Positions 14,881 to 23,035 of a stretch of 33,898 nt of DNA are shown piece by piece. Below the pieces are notes generated by a model that saw only the letters and a list, made by a program, of their open reading frames with translations, did no database searches and was not told the DNA's origin. The stretch lies in assembly GCA_014804445.1 (NCBI GenBank), contig JAAUZU010000020.1, forward strand, positions 1-33,898, written 5' to 3'. The stretch's first letter is position 1. Each line of letters opens with the position of its first letter. Position numbers and translations under genes: made by a program. Source of the DNA: Lachnospiraceae bacterium. Its GTDB lineage: Bacteria; Bacillota; Clostridia; Lachnospirales; Lachnospiraceae.

Positions 14881-16062
14881 ATGAAATACAGACTTGACAG
14901 ATACGGGAATCAGATTTCACAGCTAGGTTATGGCTGCATGAGATTCAGCAGAAAAGGAAATGGCATCGACTATGAAAAGGCAGAGAAAGAAGTTCTTCTT
15001 GCTATCGAAAAGGGTGTCAATTATTTTGACACCGCTTATGTTTACCCCGGCAGTGAAGAATGTCTCGGACGGATTCTGGATGAAAACAAGTGCCGTGACA
15101 AGGTTTACATTGCGACCAAGCTTCCGCAGTATATCATGCGTTCTTCTGCGGGAATTGATAAAACTTTTCATGAGGAATTGTCCCGTCTCCGCACGGATCA
15201 TATTGACTATTATCTGATGCATATGTTCACGGATTATGCGGAATGGGAACATCTTAAGACTCTGGGTATCGAGGATTGGATAGAGCACCAAAAAGCGGAA
15301 GGACGTATCCGCAACATCGGTTTTTCCTACCATGGCGAGACAGAAATGTTCCTGAGAATCCTGAATGCTTATGACTGGGATTTCTGCCAGATCCAGTATA
15401 ATTATCTGGATGAGCATACCCAGGCGGGCAGGAAGGGCCTTCAGGCGGCGGCAGAGAAAGGGATTCCGGTGATTATTATGGAGCCTCTCCGTGGCGGCAA
15501 ACTGGTCAATCTGCCGGATAAAGCAAAAGAAATACTTGCGTCTGACAGCAAGGGCTATACGCCCGCCGAACTGGGGCTGCGCTGGCTGTGGAATCAGCCG
15601 GAAGTGACCTGTGTGCTTTCCGGTATGAACTCTGAGGATATGGTAAATGAGAACATCCGCATTGCCTCAGAGGCTGTGCCGGGGCATTTTACAGAAGAAG
15701 ACAGGGAGATTGTTGAGCAGATCAAGCAGGTCATCCGTGAGCGGGAAAAGGTAGGCTGCACGGGCTGTCGGTACTGTATGCCCTGTCCTAAGGGAGTGGA
15801 TATTCCGGGCAATTTCTACTATTACAATTTGATGTACATGGAGAAAAAATCCTCGGCCCGCTTTGAGTTCGCCCAGAACATGGGGCTGCGCAAGGAGCCC
15901 GGTTTTGCGTCACAGTGCATAGGCTGCGGTAAGTGTGAAAAGCACTGTCCCCAGCATATCAATATCCGTGAAAAATTAAAGGAAGCCGATCATGCCCTCA
16001 GACCTCTGCCTTATAAAATCGGCATCCATGCTGCCCGTAAAATCATGATTCGCGACAAATAG
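14881..16062 (+). CDS. Aldo/keto reductase with C-terminal double 4Fe-4S ferredoxin motif
   Basis: The product has 393 residues, and AGAGGATAGGT precedes ATG 14881. The barrel has the catalytic tetrad Asp50 and Tyr55 (NYFDTAYVY), Lys80 (ATKLP) and His114 (LMHMF). The C-terminal part has two cysteine sets, Cys293-296-299-302 (CTGCRYCMPC) and Cys346-349-352-356 (CIGCGKCEKHC). This is the fused AKR-ferredoxin type common in anaerobic Clostridia. It likely reduces or oxidises a carbonyl or sugar compound, with electrons passing to ferredoxin rather than only NADPH. It lies 109 bases after the peroxidase gene and may share the operon or have its own promoter. Confidence 0.92.
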   Translation: MKYRLDRYGNQISQLGYGCMRFSRKGNGIDYEKAEKEVLLAIEKGVNYFDTAYVYPGSEECLGRILDENKCRDKVYIATKLPQYIMRSSAGIDKTFHEELSRLRTDHIDYYLMHMFTDYAEWEHLKTLGIEDWIEHQKAEGRIRNIGFSYHGETEMFLRILNAYDWDFCQIQYNYLDEHTQAGRKGLQAAAEKGIPVIIMEPLRGGKLVNLPDKAKEILASDSKGYTPAELGLRWLWNQPEVTCVLSGMNSEDMVNENIRIASEAVPGHFTEEDREIVEQIKQVIREREKVGCTGCRYCMPCPKGVDIPGNFYYYNLMYMEKKSSARFEFAQNMGLRKEPGFASQCIGCGKCEKHCPQHINIREKLKEADHALRPLPYKIGIHAARKIMIRDK

Positions 16063-16074
16063 ATGAGATTTGGC

Positions 16075-16112
16075 AAAAGCCCGCAAACGGTAGTGTTTAC
16101 GGGCTTTTGTTT
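16075..16112 (+). terminator. Terminator after the aldo/keto reductase
   Basis: AAAAGCCCG and CGGGCTTTT pair, with AAAC/GTTT extending the stem across one mismatch, followed by TGTTTTGG. It closes the redox gene run. Confidence 0.8.
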
Positions 16113-16146
16113 TGGAACAAAGGATAATGAAAAGCGAAGAACGGTA

Positions 16147-16175
16147 TTTACAGATAATCATCGGAAGGATATAGT
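16147..16175 (+). promoter_or_regulatory. Promoter of the LytTR two-component operon
   Basis: TTTACA (16147-16152) and TATAGT (16170-16175) are separated by 17 bases, 39 bases before the response regulator start. Confidence 0.5.
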
Positions 16176-16213
16176 AAATGAAGTAGAAACCCGGTGAAAG
16201 GAAATGAATCAGG

Positions 16214-16960
16214 ATGATAAAAGTTGCAATCGTAGATGACAATGAGGTTTTTTTGCAGGAGATGAAGCAAGCCGTGGAAAGCTGCGGGGAATTTACGGAG
16301 GGTATGGTCTGCGACACTTATTCCGGCGGCGTCGATTTTTTGCAGGCGGATAACGGAGCGTATCAGCTGGTCATGCTGGATATGCAGATGGAGGGAAAAA
16401 GCGGATATGAGACGGCGCAAAAACTGCGGGAAAGGGACGATTCTGTCGTTATCGCCTTTGTCTCAGGAGTAATTCTGCCAAAGCCGGAGCATTTCAAGGT
16501 GCAGCCTTACAGGTATCTGCTGAAAAATGCGAATAAAGACGAGATAAGCCGGGATATTGAGGAGCTTTTGCGGGAAACAAAACGGCGGAACCTAAATGAA
16601 ATGGTGGAAGTGGTCTGTGATGGAGAAGCACGGCGTATTCCTATCAGGAGTATTCTTTACATTGCAAAGGCCAAGAGAGGCAGCCTGCTCACGGTAGAAG
16701 ACAGTTATGCGGGCGGAGGGAAAACCCTGCAAAGCAATGAAAGGCTGGAGAAATGGTATGTCCAGCTCTGCACGCAGGGCTTCGAATATGCGCATACCAG
16801 TTATATCGTGAATCTTAGGGCTGTCACGAAAATCGTGAAGAACGAACTGACGATGATGAACGGGGACAAGCTGGGAATCAGCAGAACCTGCAGCAGTAAA
16901 TTTCACCAGAGCTTTTCCGCGTATTTTCATAAAAAATACAAGAGAGGTAATAAGGAATGA
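16214..16960 (+). CDS. LytTR-family response regulator (AgrA/VirR-like)
   Basis: The product has 248 residues. The receiver domain has the acidic pair Asp8-Asp9, the phosphorylated Asp56 (LVMLDMQM), a Thr/Ser position in AFVSGV and the Lys-region PYRYLLKNANK. A LytTR DNA-binding domain covers about 143-243 (IPIRSILYIAKAKRG, YAHTSYIVNLRAVTKI). Such regulators bind pairs of direct repeats and often control quorum-sensing or bacteriocin genes. Its stop codon overlaps the kinase start (ATGA), so the two are translationally coupled. No autoinducer peptide gene is visible nearby. Confidence 0.93.
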   Translation: MIKVAIVDDNEVFLQEMKQAVESCGEFTEGMVCDTYSGGVDFLQADNGAYQLVMLDMQMEGKSGYETAQKLRERDDSVVIAFVSGVILPKPEHFKVQPYRYLLKNANKDEISRDIEELLRETKRRNLNEMVEVVCDGEARRIPIRSILYIAKAKRGSLLTVEDSYAGGGKTLQSNERLEKWYVQLCTQGFEYAHTSYIVNLRAVTKIVKNELTMMNGDKLGISRTCSSKFHQSFSAYFHKKYKRGNKE

Positions 16961-18273
16961 TGGCGGCGATACTGAAATTTGGCGGCAATCTGTTTGTGAA
17001 CTTTGTTTTTTTTGATTTTTTCAGGGGACAGCTGAGACCGAGGGTGGAGAACCGAAAACAAATATTCCTTATTCTCCTGTTATGTGCGGCGGCTATCAGA
17101 GTGGTTAATTCTTTTCATAGCGGTTTTTTAAATCTGGTATTCGGAATGCTGATTCTGACAGTGCAGATATTACTGATTTTCAAAGATGACTATAAGAGAG
17201 AAGTGTTTCTGCTCTTGATTGGAGAGGCGGTGGCGCTTTTCATGGAACTTGTGGTTTACCTTTTTATCGGAAGGCTTCCTTTATGTGCATTGCTTAGAGA
17301 GACGTTTCATTACACGCAGGAAACGGAAGATTTTATGATGGGAATCCTGTCGTATATACTGTGCTGGTTGATACTGCACAGTCTGAAAACCTATTTTCTC
17401 AGCACAAGATATGCCATGTGGGAACGGTTTCCGTTGTCTTTTTTTGCGCTTCCTTTTTCCACAGCGCTGATTTACCTTGGTATTTTCTTTGAAAAGACGG
17501 GCGGGATATGGGCGCAGTATAGTCTGAATCTGGGGTACATCTTATTGGTGGTGGCAAACATATTGATGTTTTACACAATAAACAAACTGTTTTTTGTCTG
17601 CGGGAAAAACAGGGAACAGCAGCTAAAGGAACAACAGACTGCTTTGCAGCAGAGATATTATAAACATTTGGAAGAAATTGACATGGGACACAGGCGCTAC
17701 GCCCATGATTTAAAAAATTTTATGGTTTCCATAGGGGCCTTGGCCGCTGCAGGAGGAAACGGGGAGATTATGGAGTTGTTGGGCGATATGGAGGTCGAAC
17801 TTGATACTTTGACAGGAAGGCGCTATACATCTAACAAGATACTCAATGCCATTCTCTGGGAAAAGACGGCTCTGGCTGAAAGATACGGGGTCAGGATGGA
17901 CATCACGACAGAGGAAAATCCGGAATGGGCGTGTGTTCCGGGAAGGGATTTAATCGTCATGGCAGGAAATCTTCTGGATAACGCCATTGAAGCGGCAAAG
18001 CAGTGTCAGGATGGCAGTGTTCATGTGGCGCTGCATGCCAGAGAGCATTTTCTTGTGATGGAGGTGGAGAACACTTGTCTCGGACAGCCGTGTACGAATG
18101 GGGAAGTCTTTTTGTCTACGAAGCCGGATGGCAGAGAGCATGGTTTCGGCATTTTAAACGTGCGGGATACTGCGGAAAAATACGGCGGATTGCTTTATAT
18201 AGAGCAGAAAGACAATTGCTTTACCACAATACTGACCATTGCGAAGGACTGCCTTGACGGGCACATTGCATGA
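16957..18273 (+). CDS. AgrC-like sensor histidine kinase (GHKL type)
   Basis: The product has 438 residues. Six or so N-terminal membrane helices (1-215) are followed by a short coiled linker (EQQLKEQQTALQQRYYKHLEE) and the H box RRYAHDLKNF with phospho-acceptor His250. The ATPase part has the N box GNLLDNAIEA (about 337-346) and the G box GFGILNVRD (about 404). This layout is that of peptide-sensing AgrC kinases. It overlaps the response regulator by four bases and forms a unit with it. The signal is unknown. The N-terminal region has no recognised ligand-binding fold beyond the helices. Confidence 0.92.
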   Translation: MMAAILKFGGNLFVNFVFFDFFRGQLRPRVENRKQIFLILLLCAAAIRVVNSFHSGFLNLVFGMLILTVQILLIFKDDYKREVFLLLIGEAVALFMELVVYLFIGRLPLCALLRETFHYTQETEDFMMGILSYILCWLILHSLKTYFLSTRYAMWERFPLSFFALPFSTALIYLGIFFEKTGGIWAQYSLNLGYILLVVANILMFYTINKLFFVCGKNREQQLKEQQTALQQRYYKHLEEIDMGHRRYAHDLKNFMVSIGALAAAGGNGEIMELLGDMEVELDTLTGRRYTSNKILNAILWEKTALAERYGVRMDITTEENPEWACVPGRDLIVMAGNLLDNAIEAAKQCQDGSVHVALHAREHFLVMEVENTCLGQPCTNGEVFLSTKPDGREHGFGILNVRDTAEKYGGLLYIEQKDNCFTTILTIAKDCLDGHIA

Positions 18274-18318
18274 TAAGGACAAAATTTGCCGATTTAGATG
18301 TCGATTTGGACAGACCGC

Positions 18319-18346
18319 TTGTTCACATGCCTGACGATGCTATAAT
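18319..18346 (+). promoter_or_regulatory. Promoter of the solenoid-protein genes
   Basis: TTGTTC (18319-18324) and TATAAT (18341-18346) are 16 bases apart, with TGC directly before the -10 (extended -10). It lies about 50 bases before the start at 18397. Confidence 0.65.
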
Positions 18347-18396
18347 TTAGACGAGCAAAGAGAGATGCGAAGGTATTTTTCAGGAGGAGAAAGGGC

Positions 18397-19518
18397 ATGG
18401 ACGAGAACACAAATGAACAAATCACAAGCAGCAGCATGGCTGTCAGGCGTGCCAAAGAATTGGTTGATATCAGCGCCGACCAGTATGATGAAAGGGAGTT
18501 GCAGAAGATAGTCCGGGAGCTGGAAGCGCTCGCGGCAAAATATCCGGATGTGGAAGAAATAACGATTCGGCTTTCCGAGGGGCTGTTTAATCTGAGTCAT
18601 GACCAGAATCAGGACGAAGGATTAAAAACGGTGCAGCGTCTGGAAGAACTTGCAGCAAAGAATCCTGACGTTACGGAGATAACCGTGCAGTACGCGAAGG
18701 GGCTGGCGCGTCTGAGTTATGAGAGCGAGGGAGCGGCTGCACATGACATCGTAAGGCGTCTTGAGAAAGTTGCCATGCAGCATCTCGACGTCACGGTGAT
18801 AGTTGCCCTGTATGCCATAGGCCTTGCCAACTTAAGCTATGAGCAGGAAGGAATGGCCTTATTTCAAACGGTCGGGAAGTTGGAAAATCTTGCTTCAGAG
18901 TATCGCGGTGAAATGAATATTGTCGCATCATATGCCGAAGGGCTTGCCAATCTGTGTTTTGAGGATGAGGAAGTAACCGTATCAAGAGCATTTGAAAGAT
19001 TAGGAGAACTTGTCGAGGAATACCCGCACTCTGACAAGATAAGGGAAGAATATGACAGGGCTTTGGAATATCTGGAATCTTTGGAGGATGACGATGAGGA
19101 ACCGGAGGAAGAAAGCCCAGATGATGCGGGGATGATACCGCCTTATGCCGGTCAGGAACTGGGAGAGAAGCAGCAGGAAGCGATCAGGGCGGTGGAGAAA
19201 CTGCGGAGTTTTCTTGTGGCGCATCCTGAGAATACGGAGGCAGCGGTAGAGCTTGCCAAAGGTTTACAGGGGCTGTGTGGCATTCAGGGAATGCAGGGCT
19301 GGCAGGCTGCGGCTATGTTGGAATATCTCTCGGCGGATTATCCGGAGGTGAAGGGCGTGACGACAGAGCTTGCCAAAGGCTGGATACTGCTGAGCCGCGT
19401 CGTGGATGAATTGTCGGCGGTGGCGGTCAATGCGAAGCTGGACGGGCTTGTTATGTTAAATCCCTATCTGGTTGACGTGGTAAAGGCTTATAAGGGAGAG
19501 TTGGACCAGGCAGAATAA
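18397..19518 (+). CDS. Helical 40-residue tandem-repeat protein (TPR-like), unknown function
   Basis: The product has 373 residues, with AGGAGGAGAAAGGG before ATG 18397. Residues about 36-200 hold four tandem copies of a 40-41-residue unit with pattern V-x-x-L-E-x-L-A-x-x-x-P-D-V-x-x-I-x-x-x-Y-A-x-G-L-A-N-L-S-(Y/H). A fifth, weaker copy follows. An acidic linker (LEDDDEEPEEESPDD) leads to at least two further diverged repeats (LAKGLQGLCG, LAKGWILLSR). There is no signal peptide or TM segment, so it is cytoplasmic. The unit resembles TPR/Sel1 solenoids but is longer and more regular. It precedes the ankyrin gene by 52 bases. It may be a protein-protein scaffold; no partner is known. Confidence 0.85.
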   Translation: MDENTNEQITSSSMAVRRAKELVDISADQYDERELQKIVRELEALAAKYPDVEEITIRLSEGLFNLSHDQNQDEGLKTVQRLEELAAKNPDVTEITVQYAKGLARLSYESEGAAAHDIVRRLEKVAMQHLDVTVIVALYAIGLANLSYEQEGMALFQTVGKLENLASEYRGEMNIVASYAEGLANLCFEDEEVTVSRAFERLGELVEEYPHSDKIREEYDRALEYLESLEDDDEEPEEESPDDAGMIPPYAGQELGEKQQEAIRAVEKLRSFLVAHPENTEAAVELAKGLQGLCGIQGMQGWQAAAMLEYLSADYPEVKGVTTELAKGWILLSRVVDELSAVAVNAKLDGLVMLNPYLVDVVKAYKGELDQAE

Positions 19519-19570
19519 AAACCGGAATGGGAACGGAAAAAAGACAAAACAGACGGGAAGGAATAGAAAA

Positions 19571-20869
19571 ATGGCAGAACAATTTTTGATAAAAGGTGTG
19601 GATGTAATGGCGCAGGACAGTAAAACTGCACTGGAGATGCTGTGTAAGGAAAGACAGGTGATAGAATACTGGTATAACAAGGACGAGGATGTACAAAACG
19701 GAGGACTTGAAAGATTTGTGAAACTGGTCCAGCTGATGATCTTAAAAGCGGATCCTGATGATGATGACGAAACGTCATGCGCATTTGAGTCTGCGTGCCG
19801 GCTTTTGAATTTCTTTGACTCATCTGACGTCGGGATGGAGGGAAGGGAAAAGGTTCTGGGCATTCTGGACTTTATGGTGGAGCAGGGTATCAGCTTTACC
19901 GAAACAAGGTATTGTGAGCATGACAAGACGAATTTGCGGGATTATCTGATAAAAAAGGTTTATGCGAAGAAGCAGTTGATTGAGAAGATGTTTCAGGCAG
20001 GAGTTGATTTGGATGAGGCGCTGTCGGACGGCAGGACCCCGGTACATGTGCTGGTCAGCCGTGAGCGGGCAGGATCACCCTGTCAAACCGAGCCCAGGGA
20101 ACAGGAACTTGCAGAGCTTATGGAGTTTTTCAGTGTGGAATCCATGGAGGCATTGGACAAGGATGGGACATCTGCGATCCATACCGCAGTCAGAAAAAAC
20201 CATTTTGAAGTGCTTGAGGCAATGATCAAAAAGGGAATTAACATCAATATCACAGAGGACAGCCCGGCGGTGGCGGGGACGACTCCCCTGCACGCAGCCT
20301 GTGAATACGGTTTTCCCAAAATCGTACAGATGCTTATGGAGGCCGGGGCAGACGACACCATGCAGAATGTGAAGGAAGAAACGCCTGCCCACATAGCCGT
20401 TTCGAAAAAGATTTTCTTTAAGGAAATAAAGCCTGAGGAAAGAGTGGAGATGTTACGAAGCCTGAAAAATATAGACATACCCGGCACGGAGGGAAAGACT
20501 CCCCTGATGCTTGCACAGGCTCGTGATTTATACATATCCGACACGGTTTCTCCTGTGCTGATTGAGAAGGGTGCCGACGTCAACCGCAAGGATAACGACG
20601 GAAATAACGCGATGATGCTGGCTGCGAAATGGTACAGCCATATGGAGGTGTTAAAGGCAATGGTGAATGCCGGACTGGATATCAATGCCCAGAACAACGA
20701 TGGAGATACGATCCTGCATCTGCGGTTAAACAATAACGGTATTCAGGAAGCGAGATATCTGATCAAGAAAGGGGCGGATTATAACATAGCAAACAATAAA
20801 CATGTGACGCCTGTGCAGCTTGCCGTGGAACAAGGCAGGGATGAGGTGTTGGAACTGATGACGCTCTGA
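19571..20869 (+). CDS. Ankyrin-repeat protein
   Basis: The product has 432 residues, with AAGGAA before ATG 19571; another possible start is the in-frame ATG at 19607. The first 150 residues are helical and unrecognised (FVKLVQLMILKADPDDDDET). From about residue 150 on, ankyrin repeats appear: DGRTPVHVLVSR, DGTSAIHTAVRKNHFEVLEA, GTTPLHAACEYGFPKIVQ, GKTPLMLAQARD, DGNNAMMLAAKWYSHMEV, DGDTILHLRLNNNG and a last one with TPVQLAVEQGRDEVLEL. No secretion signal is visible. It follows the helical-repeat gene and ends before a strong hairpin, so the two form one unit of solenoid proteins. Role unknown. Confidence 0.9.
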   Translation: MAEQFLIKGVDVMAQDSKTALEMLCKERQVIEYWYNKDEDVQNGGLERFVKLVQLMILKADPDDDDETSCAFESACRLLNFFDSSDVGMEGREKVLGILDFMVEQGISFTETRYCEHDKTNLRDYLIKKVYAKKQLIEKMFQAGVDLDEALSDGRTPVHVLVSRERAGSPCQTEPREQELAELMEFFSVESMEALDKDGTSAIHTAVRKNHFEVLEAMIKKGININITEDSPAVAGTTPLHAACEYGFPKIVQMLMEAGADDTMQNVKEETPAHIAVSKKIFFKEIKPEERVEMLRSLKNIDIPGTEGKTPLMLAQARDLYISDTVSPVLIEKGADVNRKDNDGNNAMMLAAKWYSHMEVLKAMVNAGLDINAQNNDGDTILHLRLNNNGIQEARYLIKKGADYNIANNKHVTPVQLAVEQGRDEVLELMTL

Positions 20870-20896
20870 AAAAGGATGTATGATTCCCAAAGCCCC

Positions 20897-20960
20897 AAAA
20901 TCCGCTTGTAATCCCTATGTTTCATTGTATAATGAAACATAGGGATTACAAGCGGATTTT
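20897..20960. terminator. Perfect 30-bp-arm palindrome, bidirectional terminator-like
   Basis: Arms 20897-20926 and 20931-20960 are exact inverted copies around the 4-base loop GTAT. The outer ends are AAAA and TTTT, so the RNA hairpin ends in a U run on either strand. It closes the ankyrin transcript. TTGTAA (20906-20911) and TATAAT (20928-20933), 16 bases apart, lie inside it and could act as a promoter for the next operon. The arms are much longer than in normal terminators. Confidence 0.8.
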
Positions 20961-21015
20961 TGCTATGCTTTTCACGGTCAAGAATTTGCAGGTTGCATAA
21001 GAATGGAGGATTTAT

Positions 21016-21945
21016 ATGCCGGAAAATAAATTAATCGAAGTTCAGGAAGCGGTAAACAGGATTATCAAGGGAAAAGAGGATGTGGTAAAAAAGGTGCTTG
21101 CTGCAATCATTGGAGGCGGGCATATTTTGATGGAAGATATACCGGGTGTCGGTAAGACAACCCTTGCCACCACTTTTGCGCGAGTGCTTTCCCTGGAATA
21201 TAGGAGAGTCCAGTTTACACCGGATGTTCTTCCAAGTGACCTGCTCGGCTTTTCTATGTATCACAGTCAGAAGGGTGAGTTTGAATTTCAGGAGGGAGCG
21301 GTCTTCTGCAACCTGCTTCTGGCAGATGAAATCAACAGGACTTCTCCGAAAACCCAGTCGGCGCTTTTGGAAGTTATGGAAGAACGTCAGGTGAGCGTCG
21401 AGGGGACAACCCGTAAACTTCCCGAACCCTTTATCGTGATTGCGACGGAAAATCCGGCAGGGTCATCAGGCACACAGCTTTTACCGGAATCACAGCTTGA
21501 CCGTTTTCTTGTATGCCTGTCCATGGGATATCCCAAACATGAAGACGCTGTAGCGTTGCTGAAAGGTGAGGTATGGAGACAACTCTCTGATATCTCACCT
21601 ATTCTTGGTTTGGAAGAATTAAGGGATTTTCAGAAAAGGACAGAGGAAATTTTTGTCCATGATTCCATTTACGAATATATTGTAAACCTTGTGGAGGAAA
21701 CACGCAACAGCCCGCTTTTTTCATTGGGTGCCAGCCCGCGTGCGGCTATTGCGCTGCTTCGCATGTCCCGCGCAATGGCGATGCTTGCTGCCCGGGATTT
21801 TGTAACGGTAAAGGATGTGCAGGATGTACTCTGCGATGTTCTTTGCCATCGCGTGCGTCTAAGCGCAAGGGCGCGTGCGGAGGGCACCACTGTGGCGGCC
21901 GCGGTTGAAAAGCTGTATGAAACAGTAAAAAGTCCCAGGATATAA
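21016..21945 (+). CDS. MoxR-family AAA+ ATPase
   Basis: The product has 309 residues, with GGAGGATT before ATG 21016. Walker A is PGVGKTTLA (Gly44-Thr48) and Walker B is LLADEINR (Asp104-Glu105). EVMEERQVSVEG, ATENPAGSSGTQLLPESQLDRF and the C-terminal lid SPRAAIALLRMSRAMA complete the MoxR/RavA signature. MoxR ATPases act as chaperones for the assembly of protein complexes and are almost always next to DUF58 proteins. Here DUF58 and a transglutaminase membrane protein follow with no gap, the classic three-gene set. Confidence 0.95.
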   Translation: MPENKLIEVQEAVNRIIKGKEDVVKKVLAAIIGGGHILMEDIPGVGKTTLATTFARVLSLEYRRVQFTPDVLPSDLLGFSMYHSQKGEFEFQEGAVFCNLLLADEINRTSPKTQSALLEVMEERQVSVEGTTRKLPEPFIVIATENPAGSSGTQLLPESQLDRFLVCLSMGYPKHEDAVALLKGEVWRQLSDISPILGLEELRDFQKRTEEIFVHDSIYEYIVNLVEETRNSPLFSLGASPRAAIALLRMSRAMAMLAARDFVTVKDVQDVLCDVLCHRVRLSARARAEGTTVAAAVEKLYETVKSPRI

Positions 21946-21958
21946 TATGGAGGGGTTC

Positions 21959-23035
21959 ATGCGCACTGAAACAAATACCCGGAGCGGGAAAAAAAGAGTT
22001 CGGATATCTCTTCGGCATCTGCTGGCATTTTTGCTTGTTTACATCATTTTTATACTGCTCTTTCTCGCCTTTCGCAGCTATCTCTTTCTGATAATGGTTG
22101 TCTTATTTACGGTGCTTGTACCGCTTTCCTTCTGCGCAGCGTGGCGGCTTACTGACTTTGTGACGGGAATGATTGTCTCCCAAAATGAAACCGTCAGGCA
22201 GGGCGAAGAAACGGAAGTCGTATTTTCCATTGCAAACCGCAGCTGGCTCTGTGCGCTGCGCGGGACATGGCTCCTTACAATCGGCAATTCCTTCTATCAG
22301 ACATTCGACAGCCAGAAGCTTCTGTTGTCCGTTCCGCCCCATGGAAAAAAGAACTACCAAATAACTGTCACTCTGACGAATCTGGGACGGATAGTCTTTG
22401 CGTGCAACGATTTTTTTATTACGGATTTTCTCGGTATATTTGCAATTCATAAAGGATGTATTATAGAAAACCGACTCTTTGTACTTCCACAGTCGGACGG
22501 TTCCTCACAGGAAGAGATTCCGGATGTCTGTTTCGGTGTGGCTGAGCTTTCCGAGAGCGAGAGAAAAGGCAGCGATTACAGTGAGGTCAGTGATATCCGT
22601 ACCTACCGGCAGGGTGACCGCCCACGGGATATCCACTGGAAGCTTTCGGCAAGACAGTCGGAGTTGATGGTCAAAGAACGTGTGTCGCTTTCCGGCAGTG
22701 AGCATGTGCTGCTGTTAGAATTTTCTGACGACAGGCAGCAGACAGAAAAATTGTTAGCAGTAGGTTATCACAAAATAAAAGGGCTGTTGGATAAGCATAT
22801 GGCAGTAAGGCTGCTGGTATGGAATAATCATCAGTTTACTTTTGAAAGCTATTCCTGTACCTGCATAAAGGAACTTGAAACGGCTTTCTGCGAAATTTTT
22901 CAGACAGATTTGTCTTCACATAGCAGCGGTATGCTGCATCAGTATATGAAAAACTGCTATCCGCAGCTTGAGAGCTATCTGTGTGTGAGACAAAAGGAAA
23001 ATTCTGTAGCATTGGAGATTTGTGTAAATGGCTAG
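21959..23035 (+). CDS. DUF58 membrane protein (MoxR partner)
   Basis: The product has 358 residues from ATG 21959, which has GGAGGGG just upstream; ATG 21947 with AGGA is an alternative and adds four residues. Two adjacent membrane helices lie at about 20-60 (LLAFLLVYIIFILLFLAF). An exposed beta domain follows, then the DUF58 core around YSEVSDIRTYRQGDRPRDIH and WKLSARQSELMVKER. The family has a von Willebrand A-like fold, and its job with MoxR is poorly known. It overlaps the transglutaminase gene by eight bases. It is likely co-translated with it. Confidence 0.92.
   Translation: MRTETNTRSGKKRVRISLRHLLAFLLVYIIFILLFLAFRSYLFLIMVVLFTVLVPLSFCAAWRLTDFVTGMIVSQNETVRQGEETEVVFSIANRSWLCALRGTWLLTIGNSFYQTFDSQKLLLSVPPHGKKNYQITVTLTNLGRIVFACNDFFITDFLGIFAIHKGCIIENRLFVLPQSDGSSQEEIPDVCFGVAELSESERKGSDYSEVSDIRTYRQGDRPRDIHWKLSARQSELMVKERVSLSGSEHVLLLEFSDDRQQTEKLLAVGYHKIKGLLDKHMAVRLLVWNNHQFTFESYSCTCIKELETAFCEIFQTDLSSHSSGMLHQYMKNCYPQLESYLCVRQKENSVALEICVNG

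Noticed and set aside
19456..19926. Minus-strand open frames under the ankyrin gene
   Set aside because: Antisense shadows, Ser/Phe-rich and without domains.
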